Shown here piece by piece: positions 26,305-35,753 of a stretch of 64,000 bases of DNA (the first letter of the stretch is position 1; each line of letters begins with the position of its first letter). This DNA is from Carboxylicivirga sp964602515 (GTDB lineage: Bacteria; Bacteroidota; Bacteroidia; Bacteroidales; Marinilabiliaceae): contig CAZRRJ010000016.1 of assembly GCA_964602515.1 (NCBI GenBank), forward strand, positions 21,830 to 85,829, given 5' to 3'. The notes under the pieces are model-generated. The model was not told the DNA's origin. It saw only the letters and a program-made list of their open reading frames with translations, and did no database searches. Position numbers and translations under genes: made by a program.

Positions 26305-27483
26305 TTATTTATTTTCAGCTTGTATTACCAGTTCTTTTTCCTGCATGTTATTACGACTTACACTGAGTATAGCGCCAAAAGCCAAACACGTAAATAAAGT
26401 AGATGTTCCTCCCATACTTACCAAAGGTAATGGCTGACCTGTAACTGGCAAAACTCCAACTGCCACACCCATATTAATAAAAGCCTGCACCACCATTAAG
26501 GTCGCCAGTCCAATGACTAAAAATGCTGGAAATGTCCGACTACTTGCCCGAACAATTACACCCGCCCGAAAGAGTAATATAAGATAGGCTAGCATAACAA
26601 AGAAACCACCTATCAAACCCCATTCTTCTACAATTATTGCGTATACAAAATCACTGTATGGGTGAGGTAAGAAATAACGCTGCTGACTATTGCCCGGCCC
26701 TTTACCACTAAATCCTCCAGTTGCAATTGCCATTTGCGACCGTTGCGACTGATAATCAACAGAATTTCCCGATACCTCCTCTTGGTTATCATCATTAATA
26801 AAACGTTCTACACGCGCCTTCCAGGTACTTGCTCGATGTAAAAAGGGCACATATTCAGATAACCAAAGTACAATCAATACAAATGCTATAACAACCGCGA
26901 TGGTACCGAATAAATATTTCAATGAAACTCTTCCAATCATCATAACGATCCAACTGGTAGCACCAATTAATGCTGCCGTTGAGAAATCGTCCTTAAAAAT
27001 CAACCCACAAACAATAGCCACATGAAGCATTATTGGCTTAAAGGCATCATCTGCGGCCAAATCATTACTCTGGTATTGCGCCAATACTTTTGCAATGTAC
27101 ATCATAAGAGCCAACTTAGCTAACTCTGACGGCTGAAAAGAAATACCAACAACAGGTACCGTTAACCAACGACTGGCCTGATTAAGGCTAACCCCTGATA
27201 CTGCAGTTATAGCTAACAGAACAATCGAAAAATACAAAAAGACTGTCGCAAAACGCGCAAACCACTTATAATTAATATGATGAACGGCAATAATAATACC
27301 CATCCCAACCAATAAGAACTTGGTGTGACGGAACAGATAAAAAATAGCATTTCCTTCCTGATGTTTATATGCCAGATTTCCTGTTGCACTATACACAACA
27401 AGACTGGAGAAAACTGCTAATGCAATTATCACATACCATATTATACGGTCTCCTTTTATGTATTTTCTAATTATTTCGTTCAT
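26305..27483 (-). CDS. ftsW: Septal peptidoglycan polymerase FtsW (SEDS)
   Basis: SEDS-family integral membrane glycosyltransferase that polymerises lipid II at the septum with its partner PBP (encoded upstream as ftsI). 392 residues with about ten hydrophobic helices. Conserved elements: ASRWLTVPVVGISFQPSELAKL, KDDFSTAALI, the large extracellular loop with RVERFINDDN and FLPHPYSDFVYAIIVEEWGLIGG, and INMGVAVGVLPVTGQPLPLVSMGGTS near the C-terminus. It lies between murD and murG, as in most dcw clusters, which supports FtsW rather than RodA. Confidence 0.94.
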   Translation of the reverse strand: MNEIIRKYIKGDRIIWYVIIALAVFSSLVVYSATGNLAYKHQEGNAIFYLFRHTKFLLVGMGIIIAVHHINYKWFARFATVFLYFSIVLLAITAVSGVSLNQASRWLTVPVVGISFQPSELAKLALMMYIAKVLAQYQSNDLAADDAFKPIMLHVAIVCGLIFKDDFSTAALIGATSWIVMMIGRVSLKYLFGTIAVVIAFVLIVLWLSEYVPFLHRASTWKARVERFINDDNQEEVSGNSVDYQSQRSQMAIATGGFSGKGPGNSQQRYFLPHPYSDFVYAIIVEEWGLIGGFFVMLAYLILLFRAGVIVRASSRTFPAFLVIGLATLMVVQAFINMGVAVGVLPVTGQPLPLVSMGGTSTLFTCLAFGAILSVSRNNMQEKELVIQAENK

Positions 27484-27492
27484 TATAGCTTA

Positions 27493-28830
27493 CTATAAAT
27501 TTCGCACGCATGCCTTAAACATATCACCCCGCTGCACATAATTATCAAATAAATCAAAACTTGCACATGCCGGCGACAGCAACACTACTTCATTCTTATG
27601 TGCTAATTCATATGCTATTTCGACCGCTTCTTCCATCGTTTTTGCCTCTCTAATAACAGGTACAACCTTGCCAAAAGCTTCTTTTAATTTATCGTTTTCT
27701 GCGCCAAGGCAAATTAATACATTCACTTTATTAGTAACCAGGCTCATTAATTCATTATAGTCATTGCCTTTATCTACTCCACCAGCAATCCAAATGACCG
27801 GTTTTGTCATACACTCAAGTGCATACCATGTAGAATTAATATTAGTTGCCTTGGAGTCATTAATAAATTCAATACCTCTGACTGAGATTACTTTTTCTAA
27901 ACGATGAGCCACACCTTTAAAACTGGATAAACTTTCTCTAATTAACTTTTTCCTGATTTTCAGAACTCTGGCTACTATACCTGCAGCCATTGAGTTATAA
28001 AGATTGTGCTTACCTTGTAACGATATTTCTTGCGATAATATGCTCATGGTTTCATTGTTATAGTTAATAATTATCTCATCAATGGTAGAATATGCACCTT
28101 GTTTTAATATATCAGACTGTGTAAAAGGAACTACTTCGGCCCTTAATAAACGATGACGTAATTCATTAACAATCACCTCATTATCCTGACAATAAACAAA
28201 CACATCTTCTTCTGTCTGATTTTGTATAATACGAAATTTGCTATCAATATACTTTTGCATTTGATAGTCATACCTATCCAAATGATCGGGTGTAATATTT
28301 AAAAGAATGGCAATGTCTGCCTTAAAGTTGTACATTCCATCCAACTGGAAACTACTCAACTCAATAACAAACCATTCTGGCGTTTTACCTTCTGCAATCT
28401 GACGCGCCAAACTTGTTCCTACATTACCAGCCATTTCAACATTTACACCAGAATGTTTAAGTAAATGATGAATTAACATGGTAGTCGTCGTTTTCCCGTT
28501 ACTCCCCGTTATACAAATTGTTTTAGAATCTGTATAACGTCCGGCAAATTCAATTTCTGATATTACAGGAATTTGTCGTATATGTAATTGCTTAATAACT
28601 GGAAGGGTATCAGGAATACCCGGGCTTTTTACAACTTCATTTGCTGAAAAAATAACATCCAAGGAATGCTGACCTGCTTCCCATAAAATTTCAGCATTAT
28701 CAAGCTCTGCACGAAAGGGTTCTGCAATATCACCCTTATCGGATACAAATACATCCCACCCTTGCTGCTTTGCCAACAAAGCTGCACCAACACCACTTTC
28801 TCCTGCTCCTAATACAACCAGCTTTTGCAT
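27493..28830 (-). CDS. murD: UDP-MurNAc-L-alanine-D-glutamate ligase
   Basis: Adds D-glutamate to the peptide stem. N-terminal LGAGESGVGAALLA (7-20), KSPGIP (68-73), ATP loop GSNGKTTT (109-116), ELSSFQLDG near 160, NITPDHLDRYD near 183-193, NDSKATN near 315 and VWIAGGVDKGNDY, all in MurD order. 445 residues is normal. Neighbours mraY and ftsW are separated by 5 and 9 bases, consistent with one transcript. Confidence 0.96.
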   Translation of the reverse strand: MQKLVVLGAGESGVGAALLAKQQGWDVFVSDKGDIAEPFRAELDNAEILWEAGQHSLDVIFSANEVVKSPGIPDTLPVIKQLHIRQIPVISEIEFAGRYTDSKTICITGSNGKTTTTMLIHHLLKHSGVNVEMAGNVGTSLARQIAEGKTPEWFVIELSSFQLDGMYNFKADIAILLNITPDHLDRYDYQMQKYIDSKFRIIQNQTEEDVFVYCQDNEVIVNELRHRLLRAEVVPFTQSDILKQGAYSTIDEIIINYNNETMSILSQEISLQGKHNLYNSMAAGIVARVLKIRKKLIRESLSSFKGVAHRLEKVISVRGIEFINDSKATNINSTWYALECMTKPVIWIAGGVDKGNDYNELMSLVTNKVNVLICLGAENDKLKEAFGKVVPVIREAKTMEEAVEIAYELAHKNEVVLLSPACASFDLFDNYVQRGDMFKACVRNL

Positions 28831-28835
28831 AACGA

Positions 28836-30068
28836 TTAACGTACTTTTAGTGTTACAATTGTTAATACTGCAAGTATAATTCCGATGATCCAGAATCTTG
28901 TTACGATCTTAGATTCTGTATACCCTATTTTTTGATAATGATGATGTAATGGCGCCATCTTAAACACACGCCTGCCTGTGCCATATTTCTTTTTTGTGTA
29001 TTTAAACCAACTCACCTGTATCATTACTGACAGGTTTTCAACAAGAAAAATACCACATAGTATTGGTATCAGCAGTTCAATACGTAATAATATAGCAAAT
29101 ACAGCAATAATACCTCCCAGTGTTAAACTTCCTGTATCGCCCATAAATACCTGGGCAGGGAATGAATTATACCATAAAAATCCAACCGTTGCTCCTATAA
29201 AGGCCGCCATAAATACTACGAGCTCCTGAGAATGTGGTATATACATTATATTTAAGTAGTCAGCATATATGACATTACTTGAGAGGTAGGCAAATATACC
29301 AAGTGTAACACCAATTATCGCTGACGTTCCGGTTGCCAGTCCATCCAGTCCATCGGTAATATTGGCTCCATTAGATACTGCCGTAATTATAAAAATTACT
29401 GCTACGGCAAAAATAAGCCATCCCCACTTTTGAGCCTGATCTCCCAAGAACCAAAGAACAGATGAGTAATCAAATTTGTGATTCTTTAAAAACGGAATGT
29501 TAGTGACTGTAGATTTGACTTCTTTCACAAGGGGGCGCTCGACTGATGTTCCATCCTCCTGTTGTACAACAATGGTTTCACCCTGAATGCTCTCACGCAC
29601 CACAACTTTATCACTAGAAAACAACGTTATAGCAACAATCAACCCAAGACCAACCTGACCAGCAATTTTAAATCGCCCCGCTAAACCTTCTTTATCTTTT
29701 TTAAATACTTTGATATAATCATCAATAAAACCTATCGTACCAAGCCACAGCGTTGATATTATCATTAGTATTATGTAGATATTATTAAGCTTTGTAAACA
29801 AAAGGACAGGAATCAGGATTGAAGCAATAATAATGACTCCCCCCATTGTTGGTGTTCCTTTTTTGGCATATTGCCCTTCAAGACCCAAATCGCGCACAAC
29901 CTCTCCAATTTGCTGACGCTGAAGCAGGCGAATAGCCATTTTACCAAATACGGTTGCGGTAAATAAAGCAAATATAACCGATAATCCGGCACGAAAACTA
30001 ATGTACTGAAACATACCTGCTCCGGGTATATTCATTTTCTCCAGATATTCGAACAAATAATATAACAT
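28836..30068 (-). CDS. mraY: Phospho-MurNAc-pentapeptide transferase MraY
   Basis: Integral membrane enzyme that transfers phospho-MurNAc-pentapeptide to undecaprenyl phosphate, making lipid I. Signatures: GTPTMGG near 70, GFIDDYIKVFKKDKEGL near 111-127, NGANITDGLDGLATG near 230-244, AFIGATVGFLWYNSFPAQVFMGDTGSL, and PLHHHYQK near the end. 410 residues is longer than E. coli MraY (360); the excess is an extra-membrane insertion of about 60 residues (roughly 155-215, with repeated Val/Glu and a segment VVQQEDGTSVERPLV), which I recall as usual in Bacteroidota. About ten hydrophobic helices. Confidence 0.96.
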   Translation of the reverse strand: MLYYLFEYLEKMNIPGAGMFQYISFRAGLSVIFALFTATVFGKMAIRLLQRQQIGEVVRDLGLEGQYAKKGTPTMGGVIIIASILIPVLLFTKLNNIYIILMIISTLWLGTIGFIDDYIKVFKKDKEGLAGRFKIAGQVGLGLIVAITLFSSDKVVVRESIQGETIVVQQEDGTSVERPLVKEVKSTVTNIPFLKNHKFDYSSVLWFLGDQAQKWGWLIFAVAVIFIITAVSNGANITDGLDGLATGTSAIIGVTLGIFAYLSSNVIYADYLNIMYIPHSQELVVFMAAFIGATVGFLWYNSFPAQVFMGDTGSLTLGGIIAVFAILLRIELLIPILCGIFLVENLSVMIQVSWFKYTKKKYGTGRRVFKMAPLHHHYQKIGYTESKIVTRFWIIGIILAVLTIVTLKVR

Positions 30069-30078
30069 GATTCAGATT

Positions 30079-31536
30079 CTATTCTTCGTTAAAGACTTCT
30101 TTTACAATTTCACGATCATCAAAATGATGACGTACTCCCTTTATTTCTTGATACGTTTCGTGTCCTTTACCTGCTATAAGTATAATATCGCCGGATGATG
30201 CAACCATACATGCTGTACGGATTGCCTCACGCCTGTTTACTATCGAAAGAACTTTTATTCTTTCTTTAAATGCAACACCTTCCATCATCTGAGTAATTAT
30301 TTTTTCTGGGTCCTCACTTCGGGGATTATCAGATGTTAGAATCACTTTTGAACTACCTACCACAGCCTCCCTTGCCATCTCTGGTCGTTTCATTGGATCA
30401 CGATCCCCTCCTGCACCAACAACTGAAATAAGTTGCTGATCAGGCTGACGTACCAAATTAATGGTCTCTATCACATTCTTAAGCGCATCAGGTGTATGTG
30501 CATAATCAACAATAGCAGTTTTCCCGGAAGCAGACCGAATGGTTTCAAATCGCCCGTCAACTGGTTTAAGCCGACTTAATGCCACCTGTACTTCATTTTT
30601 ATCAAGCTCCAACAAGCGTGCTGCTCCATATACCGCAAGTAAATTCTGCGCATTAAAATCACCAATAAATTGTGTCCATATCTCCTGGTTATCTATTTCA
30701 AGTTGCATGCCCTCAAACATACTTTCTATAATCTTACACTTATAATCACCAATACCACGTAACGAAAAAGTATATTTCCGCGCTTTAGAATTCTGTAGCA
30801 TTACACTTGCATTCTTATCATCTCCATTTACCAAAGCAAAGGCTTCTTTACCTAAACTATCGAAAAACATTTTTTTTGCAGCAATATATGCTTTGAAGGT
30901 TTTATGGTAATCCAGATGATCATGCGTTATATTAGTAAATATACCACCTGCAAACTCAAGCCCGGCAGCCCTGTTCTGCACTAAAGCATGTGAGCTCACC
31001 TCCATAAAGCAATATTCACAACCAGCCTCAACCATTTCAGCCATAATCCGATTTAGACTTACAGCATCGGGTGTGGTATGAGTAGCATCCATTTGAACTT
31101 TACCAATAAAGTTGGCAACTGTTGAGAATAAGCCGGTTTTATACCCCATTTGCATCAGCAAATCGTATAACATTGTTGCCGTTGTAGTTTTTCCGTTTGT
31201 ACCTGTAACGCCAACCAGCTTTAACTTACTTGATGGGTATCCATAAAATGCAGAGGCCATTTGCCCCAATACATAAGAGCTATCTTTCACACGAATAAAC
31301 ATGACATCCGCCGGCACTATATCCGGCAACTCCTCACACACAATATTTTTACATCCTAAATCAATTACCTTGGAAATAAAATTATGCCCATCAGCTACAG
31401 TGCCACGCATCGCCACAAAAACAGCATTCACATCAGCTTTCCGTGAATCAAAAACAATATGCTCTATGGCATAGTCTTGTTCATTAATAACTTCAAGAAC
31501 ATTAACTCCTTTTATTATATATGATACTTTCTGCAT
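30079..31536 (-). CDS. murE: UDP-MurNAc-tripeptide synthetase MurE (meso-DAP type)
   Basis: Adds the third stem residue. ATP loop GTNGKTTT is at 112-119, followed by TTPDAV, MEVSSHAL and FTNITHDHLDYH. The motif DNPR near residue 400 (SDNPRSEDP) marks enzymes that use meso-diaminopimelate rather than lysine, so the wall should be of the Gram-negative A1gamma type. 485 residues is normal. It begins two bases after the ftsI stop and ends 10 bases before mraY. The gene murF, often found here, is missing from this cluster. Confidence 0.95.
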   Translation of the reverse strand: MQKVSYIIKGVNVLEVINEQDYAIEHIVFDSRKADVNAVFVAMRGTVADGHNFISKVIDLGCKNIVCEELPDIVPADVMFIRVKDSSYVLGQMASAFYGYPSSKLKLVGVTGTNGKTTTATMLYDLLMQMGYKTGLFSTVANFIGKVQMDATHTTPDAVSLNRIMAEMVEAGCEYCFMEVSSHALVQNRAAGLEFAGGIFTNITHDHLDYHKTFKAYIAAKKMFFDSLGKEAFALVNGDDKNASVMLQNSKARKYTFSLRGIGDYKCKIIESMFEGMQLEIDNQEIWTQFIGDFNAQNLLAVYGAARLLELDKNEVQVALSRLKPVDGRFETIRSASGKTAIVDYAHTPDALKNVIETINLVRQPDQQLISVVGAGGDRDPMKRPEMAREAVVGSSKVILTSDNPRSEDPEKIITQMMEGVAFKERIKVLSIVNRREAIRTACMVASSGDIILIAGKGHETYQEIKGVRHHFDDREIVKEVFNEE

Positions 31537-31538
31537 AT

Positions 31539-33641
31539 TTATCCCATTCTTAAATAAATGGTTGAACCTTTCTTAAAACTCTGGCCTGCCGTCAACGACT
31601 GTTCTTTGACCCGTCCAACTCCTTCAATAATTACCTTTAGCCCCATATTCTCGAGAATACAGACCACATCTTTAGCTCCCATACCTTTAACATTTGGTAC
31701 TATTCCTAACGGAAAACTCTTTCTGTTAAGACTAACATCATGCTCCCTTGCTGATGCTGATATCCATTCAGAATTAACTTCTTTACCTTTCACCATTACG
31801 CCAACTTCATTAAATACAGTAAGCAATTCCTCCTTCTTTCCTCCTTTTGAATATGGCTGGTGCCTAGCAAGTTGAACCTCTACCTTGTCCTCTACCTGAG
31901 GACGATAATAACTTTGAGCATAAACCCGATCCGCAATTTTCTTAAATACCGATCCAGCCACAACATTGGCATAATACTCATTCTTAGAAGGCGCATTAAC
32001 AACTACAATGCAGGAATACAGTGGCCTGTCAGCCGGAAAATATCCAACAAATGATGCCTGATGCTTTTTATCTTTATATGTTGTAACTCCATCTGAGATT
32101 TGGGCTGTTCCCGTTTTTCCTGCAATTAAATAACGATCACTTTTAATGTTTTTAGCTGTACCTCTTTCCACCACTCCCACCATTACCTTATGTACTTTTT
32201 CAATTGTCTCTAAAGAACAAATTGATGGATTAAGTACAGTTGGCTTAATTTCTTTAACTACTTCACCATGATGCTGAATAGACTGTACAAACATGGGCTT
32301 CATCATTTTACCATTATTTGCTACCGCATTATAAAAAGTAAGCACCTGCAATGGTGTTTGTTTCATTTCATACCCAATAGACATCCATGGTAAAGTGACA
32401 CCAGACCATGTCTTATCACCAGGATACTTAATCATTGGAAGGCCTTCTCCTTTGATCTCAATACCCAAAGGATCTTTAAGTCCCATTGCGTAAAGGCGAT
32501 CAACATACCGTCGAGGATTATCACCATAGTTATTAACAATCATTTTAGAGATTCCAACATTTGATGACTTCTCAAACACCTCTCCTACTGACAGTTTTCC
32601 ATATCCACCATAATGACTATCTATCATTTTTCTATCATAGAAAAAACAATATCCCTTCCCTGTATCAATACTATCTGTTAGTTCAACAACACCATCTTCC
32701 AAAGCAACAATCATAGAAGCTAGCTTAAATGTTGATCCGGGCTCAGCGGCCTCACCTATAGCATAATTATATTTTTCGATATATTTTCCCGAAGGCGTCT
32801 GTCCTAAATTAGCAATTGCCTTAACAGCCCCGGTGGATACCTCCATAAGTACTGCACACCCATGATCTGCTTTATGCTTCTGTAATTGCTGTAGTAAAGC
32901 CGTTTCTGCAACATCCTGTAAACCAATATCAATTGTTGTAACAATATCATGCCCATCTGTTGGCTCTATCTGTTCTTCCACAACCCAATTACCACTCACC
33001 CGCGTTCGGGTACTTACTCCACTAACACCTTTCAAGCTGTTGTTATAGGCCATCTCTAACCCAAAGCGTCCTCCTAAATCTTTTTCAGCATACAAACTAC
33101 CAACAGTACGGGCTGCCAATTCACCAAATGGTAGTTTCCGACGTTCATATTTTTTAGGAATAAAACCTCCTTTATTTGCTCCTAACCTAAAAATAGGAAA
33201 TTCTTTTACCCGTTTAAGTTCTGTAAATGAAATACGACGAGGATGCACCATGTAATAACGCTTCCCCTCTGACCGGGCTCTTTTTAAGCCCTTCTTAAAT
33301 GCGGCCTTTGATCGATCTCCATAAAACTGCGATAACTGGTATGCAAGGCTATCAACATGCGCATTAAACACCTCATCTGTTAATCCATGTGCACGCATAT
33401 CCATATGTATCCTGTAGTTAGGAACAGAACATGCTAGCTTTCGCAAATCTGACGCTAAAATATCCCCTCTATTCGCATCAATTACAATATCCTTATTATT
33501 TTGCCCAGCCACAACTTCATCCCACTTATCACCCTCAACAACCTGTAAGTAAAGAGCTTTAGCTAAAATCACTAACGCAAACAATACTATACTAACGTAC
33601 AACAAGCCAAATCGTAATATGATTCCTTTCTTAATCTGCAT
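31539..33641 (-). CDS. ftsI: Division penicillin-binding protein FtsI/PBP3 with PASTA domain
   Basis: Septal transpeptidase of class B. One N-terminal membrane anchor (about 8-30), a dimerisation domain, then the transpeptidase: STFK near 303 (catalytic Ser), KSSN near 353, KTGT near 508. A single PASTA domain closes the protein (about 640-700, from GIVPNVKGMGAKDVVCILENMG), which makes it 700 residues, about 100 longer than E. coli FtsI. PASTA modules in PBPs are best known from Firmicutes and Actinobacteria; in Bacteroidota this arrangement is common in the dcw cluster. It lies between the FtsL-like gene and murE, and would pair with FtsW. Confidence 0.94.
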   Translation of the reverse strand: MQIKKGIILRFGLLYVSIVLFALVILAKALYLQVVEGDKWDEVVAGQNNKDIVIDANRGDILASDLRKLACSVPNYRIHMDMRAHGLTDEVFNAHVDSLAYQLSQFYGDRSKAAFKKGLKRARSEGKRYYMVHPRRISFTELKRVKEFPIFRLGANKGGFIPKKYERRKLPFGELAARTVGSLYAEKDLGGRFGLEMAYNNSLKGVSGVSTRTRVSGNWVVEEQIEPTDGHDIVTTIDIGLQDVAETALLQQLQKHKADHGCAVLMEVSTGAVKAIANLGQTPSGKYIEKYNYAIGEAAEPGSTFKLASMIVALEDGVVELTDSIDTGKGYCFFYDRKMIDSHYGGYGKLSVGEVFEKSSNVGISKMIVNNYGDNPRRYVDRLYAMGLKDPLGIEIKGEGLPMIKYPGDKTWSGVTLPWMSIGYEMKQTPLQVLTFYNAVANNGKMMKPMFVQSIQHHGEVVKEIKPTVLNPSICSLETIEKVHKVMVGVVERGTAKNIKSDRYLIAGKTGTAQISDGVTTYKDKKHQASFVGYFPADRPLYSCIVVVNAPSKNEYYANVVAGSVFKKIADRVYAQSYYRPQVEDKVEVQLARHQPYSKGGKKEELLTVFNEVGVMVKGKEVNSEWISASAREHDVSLNRKSFPLGIVPNVKGMGAKDVVCILENMGLKVIIEGVGRVKEQSLTAGQSFKKGSTIYLRMG

Positions 33642-33643
33642 TC

Positions 33644-34024
33644 TTACTTTTTCACCTTTAAGCGCCTTGGTGGCTCTGTTAGCTCCTCTAACTCAAGATC
33701 TCGTAATTTTATTTTTTTCAACACTTCACTCTGCTTACTCATAAACATCAATTCAGATGAAGTAGTAATCGCTTCATAACGAAGTGATTTTAATTCCTTA
33801 TTTAAAACGGCTACTTCTCGCATCAGCTCTTCCATTTTATAATGGTTACCAATATATAAGAAGCAAAAAAATGCCAGAAATAATGCAAATGGCAGCTGCT
33901 TGGCAATTAATGATCGGGTAAATAAGCGACCGTTTATCACATCTCTGAATGAGAAATTTTTTAACTCATCCATATCTTCCTTAGAAAGGATAAACTCGGT
34001 TATTTTATTCATTTTCAACCCCAT
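33644..34024 (-). CDS. ftsL: FtsL-like division protein
   Basis: A 126-residue single-pass membrane protein: about 40 cytoplasmic residues, one transmembrane helix (about 45-61, LPFALFLAFFCFLYIGN), then a helical, probably coiled-coil region with heptad-like spacing (MEELMREVAVLNKELKSLRYEAITTSSELM) and a basic end. Size, topology and position between rsmH and ftsI match FtsL, whose sequence is hardly conserved, so the call rests on context. The start may be ATG 34024 (preceded by AGGTGC) or ATG 34012; I kept the longer. It ends two bases before the ftsI start. Confidence 0.82.
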   Translation of the reverse strand: MGLKMNKITEFILSKEDMDELKNFSFRDVINGRLFTRSLIAKQLPFALFLAFFCFLYIGNHYKMEELMREVAVLNKELKSLRYEAITTSSELMFMSKQSEVLKKIKLRDLELEELTEPPRRLKVKK

Positions 34025-34098
34025 GCACCTTATCCAATTAAAAAGTACTGAAATATTTGTCTGCTAAGTAATATCACTCCCACATTCATCTAAAAAGC

Positions 34099-35007
34099 CT
34101 ATAAGCGTTCTGCAATTCTAAGTTTTGCACTCCGCGCCCGGTTATTCTTTTCTATCTCTGTCTCTGTTGGGGTAATTACCTTCCGGTTAACCGCCTTAAA
34201 AGGCACACTGGAATGGCCAAACAAATCTTTATCTGCCTGTATTTTATCACAATCGCCTGACCGGACAAAATTCTTTACTAAACGATCCTCCAGACTATGG
34301 TATGAAATAATAGATAAACGCCCCCCTGGCTTAATTTTATTTACAGATTGCATTAATACGGATTTTAGTACATCCATTTCTCTGTTTACCTCAATACGTA
34401 ATGCTTGAAATACCTGAGCCAAAAATTTTGATTGCTCCTTTTTTGGCCCAATCTTTTCCGCTAAAACTTTTAAGTCTGTAGTTGTTTTAAAAGGCTTAAC
34501 TACACGTTCTTTTGCAATTTCTGAGGCTAATTTAAATGATGACTTAATTTCACCATATTGCCAAAAGATTCGCTTCATATCTTCAATGGAATATGTGTTA
34601 ACCAAATCGGCAGCGGTCATACTTAACCCCTGTCCCATACGCATATCCAACTTTCCTTCAAAACGAAACGAAAAACCACGCTCTGCAGCATCAAAATGAT
34701 GAGATGAAACACCTAAATCACCAAGAATACCATCTACCTGACTAATATTTAAATAGCGCAAAAAGTGACTTAAATACTGAAAGTTATGACGAACAAATAA
34801 TAAACGTTTATCATCAGGTCTATTTAAGTAGGCATCATTATCCTGATCGAACACAACTAACCTGCCATTTTTATTTAAACGACTTAATATCTCTTTACTA
34901 TGTCCTCCACCCCCAAAGGTAAGATCTACGTATGTGCCATCTGGCTTAATATTTAGACCCTCTACTGATTCTTTGAGTAAAACCGGTATATGATATCCTT
35001 CCTCCAT
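34099..35007 (-). CDS. rsmH: 16S rRNA (cytosine-1402 N4)-methyltransferase RsmH
   Basis: S-adenosylmethionine-dependent enzyme (formerly MraW) that methylates C1402 of 16S rRNA. The start HIPVLLKESVEGLNIKPDGTYVDLTFGGGGHSKEIL contains the SAM loop TFGGGGHS (about 29-36); LGDLGVSSHHFDAAERGFSFRFEGKLDMRM (about 95-124) and LAQVFQALRIEVNREMDVLK are conserved, and ISYHSLEDRLVKNF is near 245. 302 residues is normal. It is the second gene of the dcw operon, six bases after mraZ. Confidence 0.96.
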   Translation of the reverse strand: MEEGYHIPVLLKESVEGLNIKPDGTYVDLTFGGGGHSKEILSRLNKNGRLVVFDQDNDAYLNRPDDKRLLFVRHNFQYLSHFLRYLNISQVDGILGDLGVSSHHFDAAERGFSFRFEGKLDMRMGQGLSMTAADLVNTYSIEDMKRIFWQYGEIKSSFKLASEIAKERVVKPFKTTTDLKVLAEKIGPKKEQSKFLAQVFQALRIEVNREMDVLKSVLMQSVNKIKPGGRLSIISYHSLEDRLVKNFVRSGDCDKIQADKDLFGHSSVPFKAVNRKVITPTETEIEKNNRARSAKLRIAERL

Positions 35008-35013
35008 ATGCTT

Positions 35014-35484
35014 CTACTTTTCGTCTTCATCACCAGAATTACCACCAAGTAGTTCTTCCGCTAATTCACCTAACTCATCACCACTCAGATCATCGTTATC
35101 AAACTGTTGTTTATTCCAAAGTTCAATATTGCTACCAACACCCAACAACACTACTTCTCCATCAATATCAACCATCTCCAAAAGGCGTTTGGGAACCAAG
35201 AACCTTCCATTAGCATCCAGGTTTACTTCAGCAGCTGAACGATACATGGCACGTTTTAAACGCTTATCTTTTTGTCGAAACCCACTCAATTTTGTTTCAA
35301 GTATCTCAACTTCCTTTCGCCATTCCTCCTGGGGAATTAAAACAAGACAATCATCAAACAAATCTTTTCTTACCACAAAGCACTGTTGATTGGCCTCTCT
35401 CATTGTTTTCTTAAAGAGAGAAGGCAACACAATACGCCCCTTTACATCGGGTTTACAAACAAAATCGCCTATAAATGTGATCAT
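35014..35484 (-). CDS. mraZ: Transcriptional regulator MraZ
   Basis: Ring-forming DNA-binding protein of the SpoVT/AbrB fold that regulates the dcw cluster, including its own promoter. The first half-domain is FIGDFVCKPDVKGRIVLPSLFKK and the second AAEVNLDANGRFLVPKRLLEMVDID, each with the DxKGR/DxNGR loop seen in MraZ. I set the start at ATG 35484 (156 residues); the longer frame to 35541 begins at a non-ATG codon and runs through the predicted operator. A Glu/Asp/Gly-rich tail of about 30 residues is extra. Four GTGG repeats directly upstream are the likely binding site. Confidence 0.94.
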   Translation of the reverse strand: MITFIGDFVCKPDVKGRIVLPSLFKKTMREANQQCFVVRKDLFDDCLVLIPQEEWRKEVEILETKLSGFRQKDKRLKRAMYRSAAEVNLDANGRFLVPKRLLEMVDIDGEVVLLGVGSNIELWNKQQFDNDDLSGDELGELAEELLGGNSGDEDEK

Positions 35485-35521
35485 TACAAAAGTGCATTTA
35501 CTTGTGTAAAAGTAAATAAAA

Positions 35522-35561
35522 AAGAAACCACTAACAACCACTTTACTCCACTTTATCCCAC
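35522..35561 (-). promoter_or_regulatory. Predicted MraZ operator: four 10-bp direct repeats
   Basis: Read on the minus strand from 35561 to 35522 there are four adjacent 10-base units each beginning GTGG: GTGGGATAAA, GTGGAGTAAA, GTGGTTGTTA and GTGGTTTCTT. The first three boundaries give AAAGTGG or similar. MraZ in other bacteria binds direct repeats of this form (TGGG-type or AAAGTG-type) spaced one helical turn apart upstream of mraZ. The array ends 37 bases before the mraZ start codon. The spacing is exact; binding is inferred. Confidence 0.8.
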
Positions 35562-35753
35562 CTGTTGATAACTTTTAATGTTATACTCAAGCATTTGTAA
35601 GTTATTTACTATGAATAATCGCACTATAAAATAAATTGAACAACCCACTCCCTCTCTGTGTTTTTCGCTTATTAGAGACATCAAATTTAATTATTGATAA
35701 AGCTTATTTTAAAAATAATTCCTAAACTTGAAAAATTATTACGGATTATTGCA

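Noticed and set aside
31558..31875. Plus-strand ORFs of 60-105 codons across the dcw operon.
   Set aside because: They lie opposite well-supported genes and have no start signals or recognisable domains.
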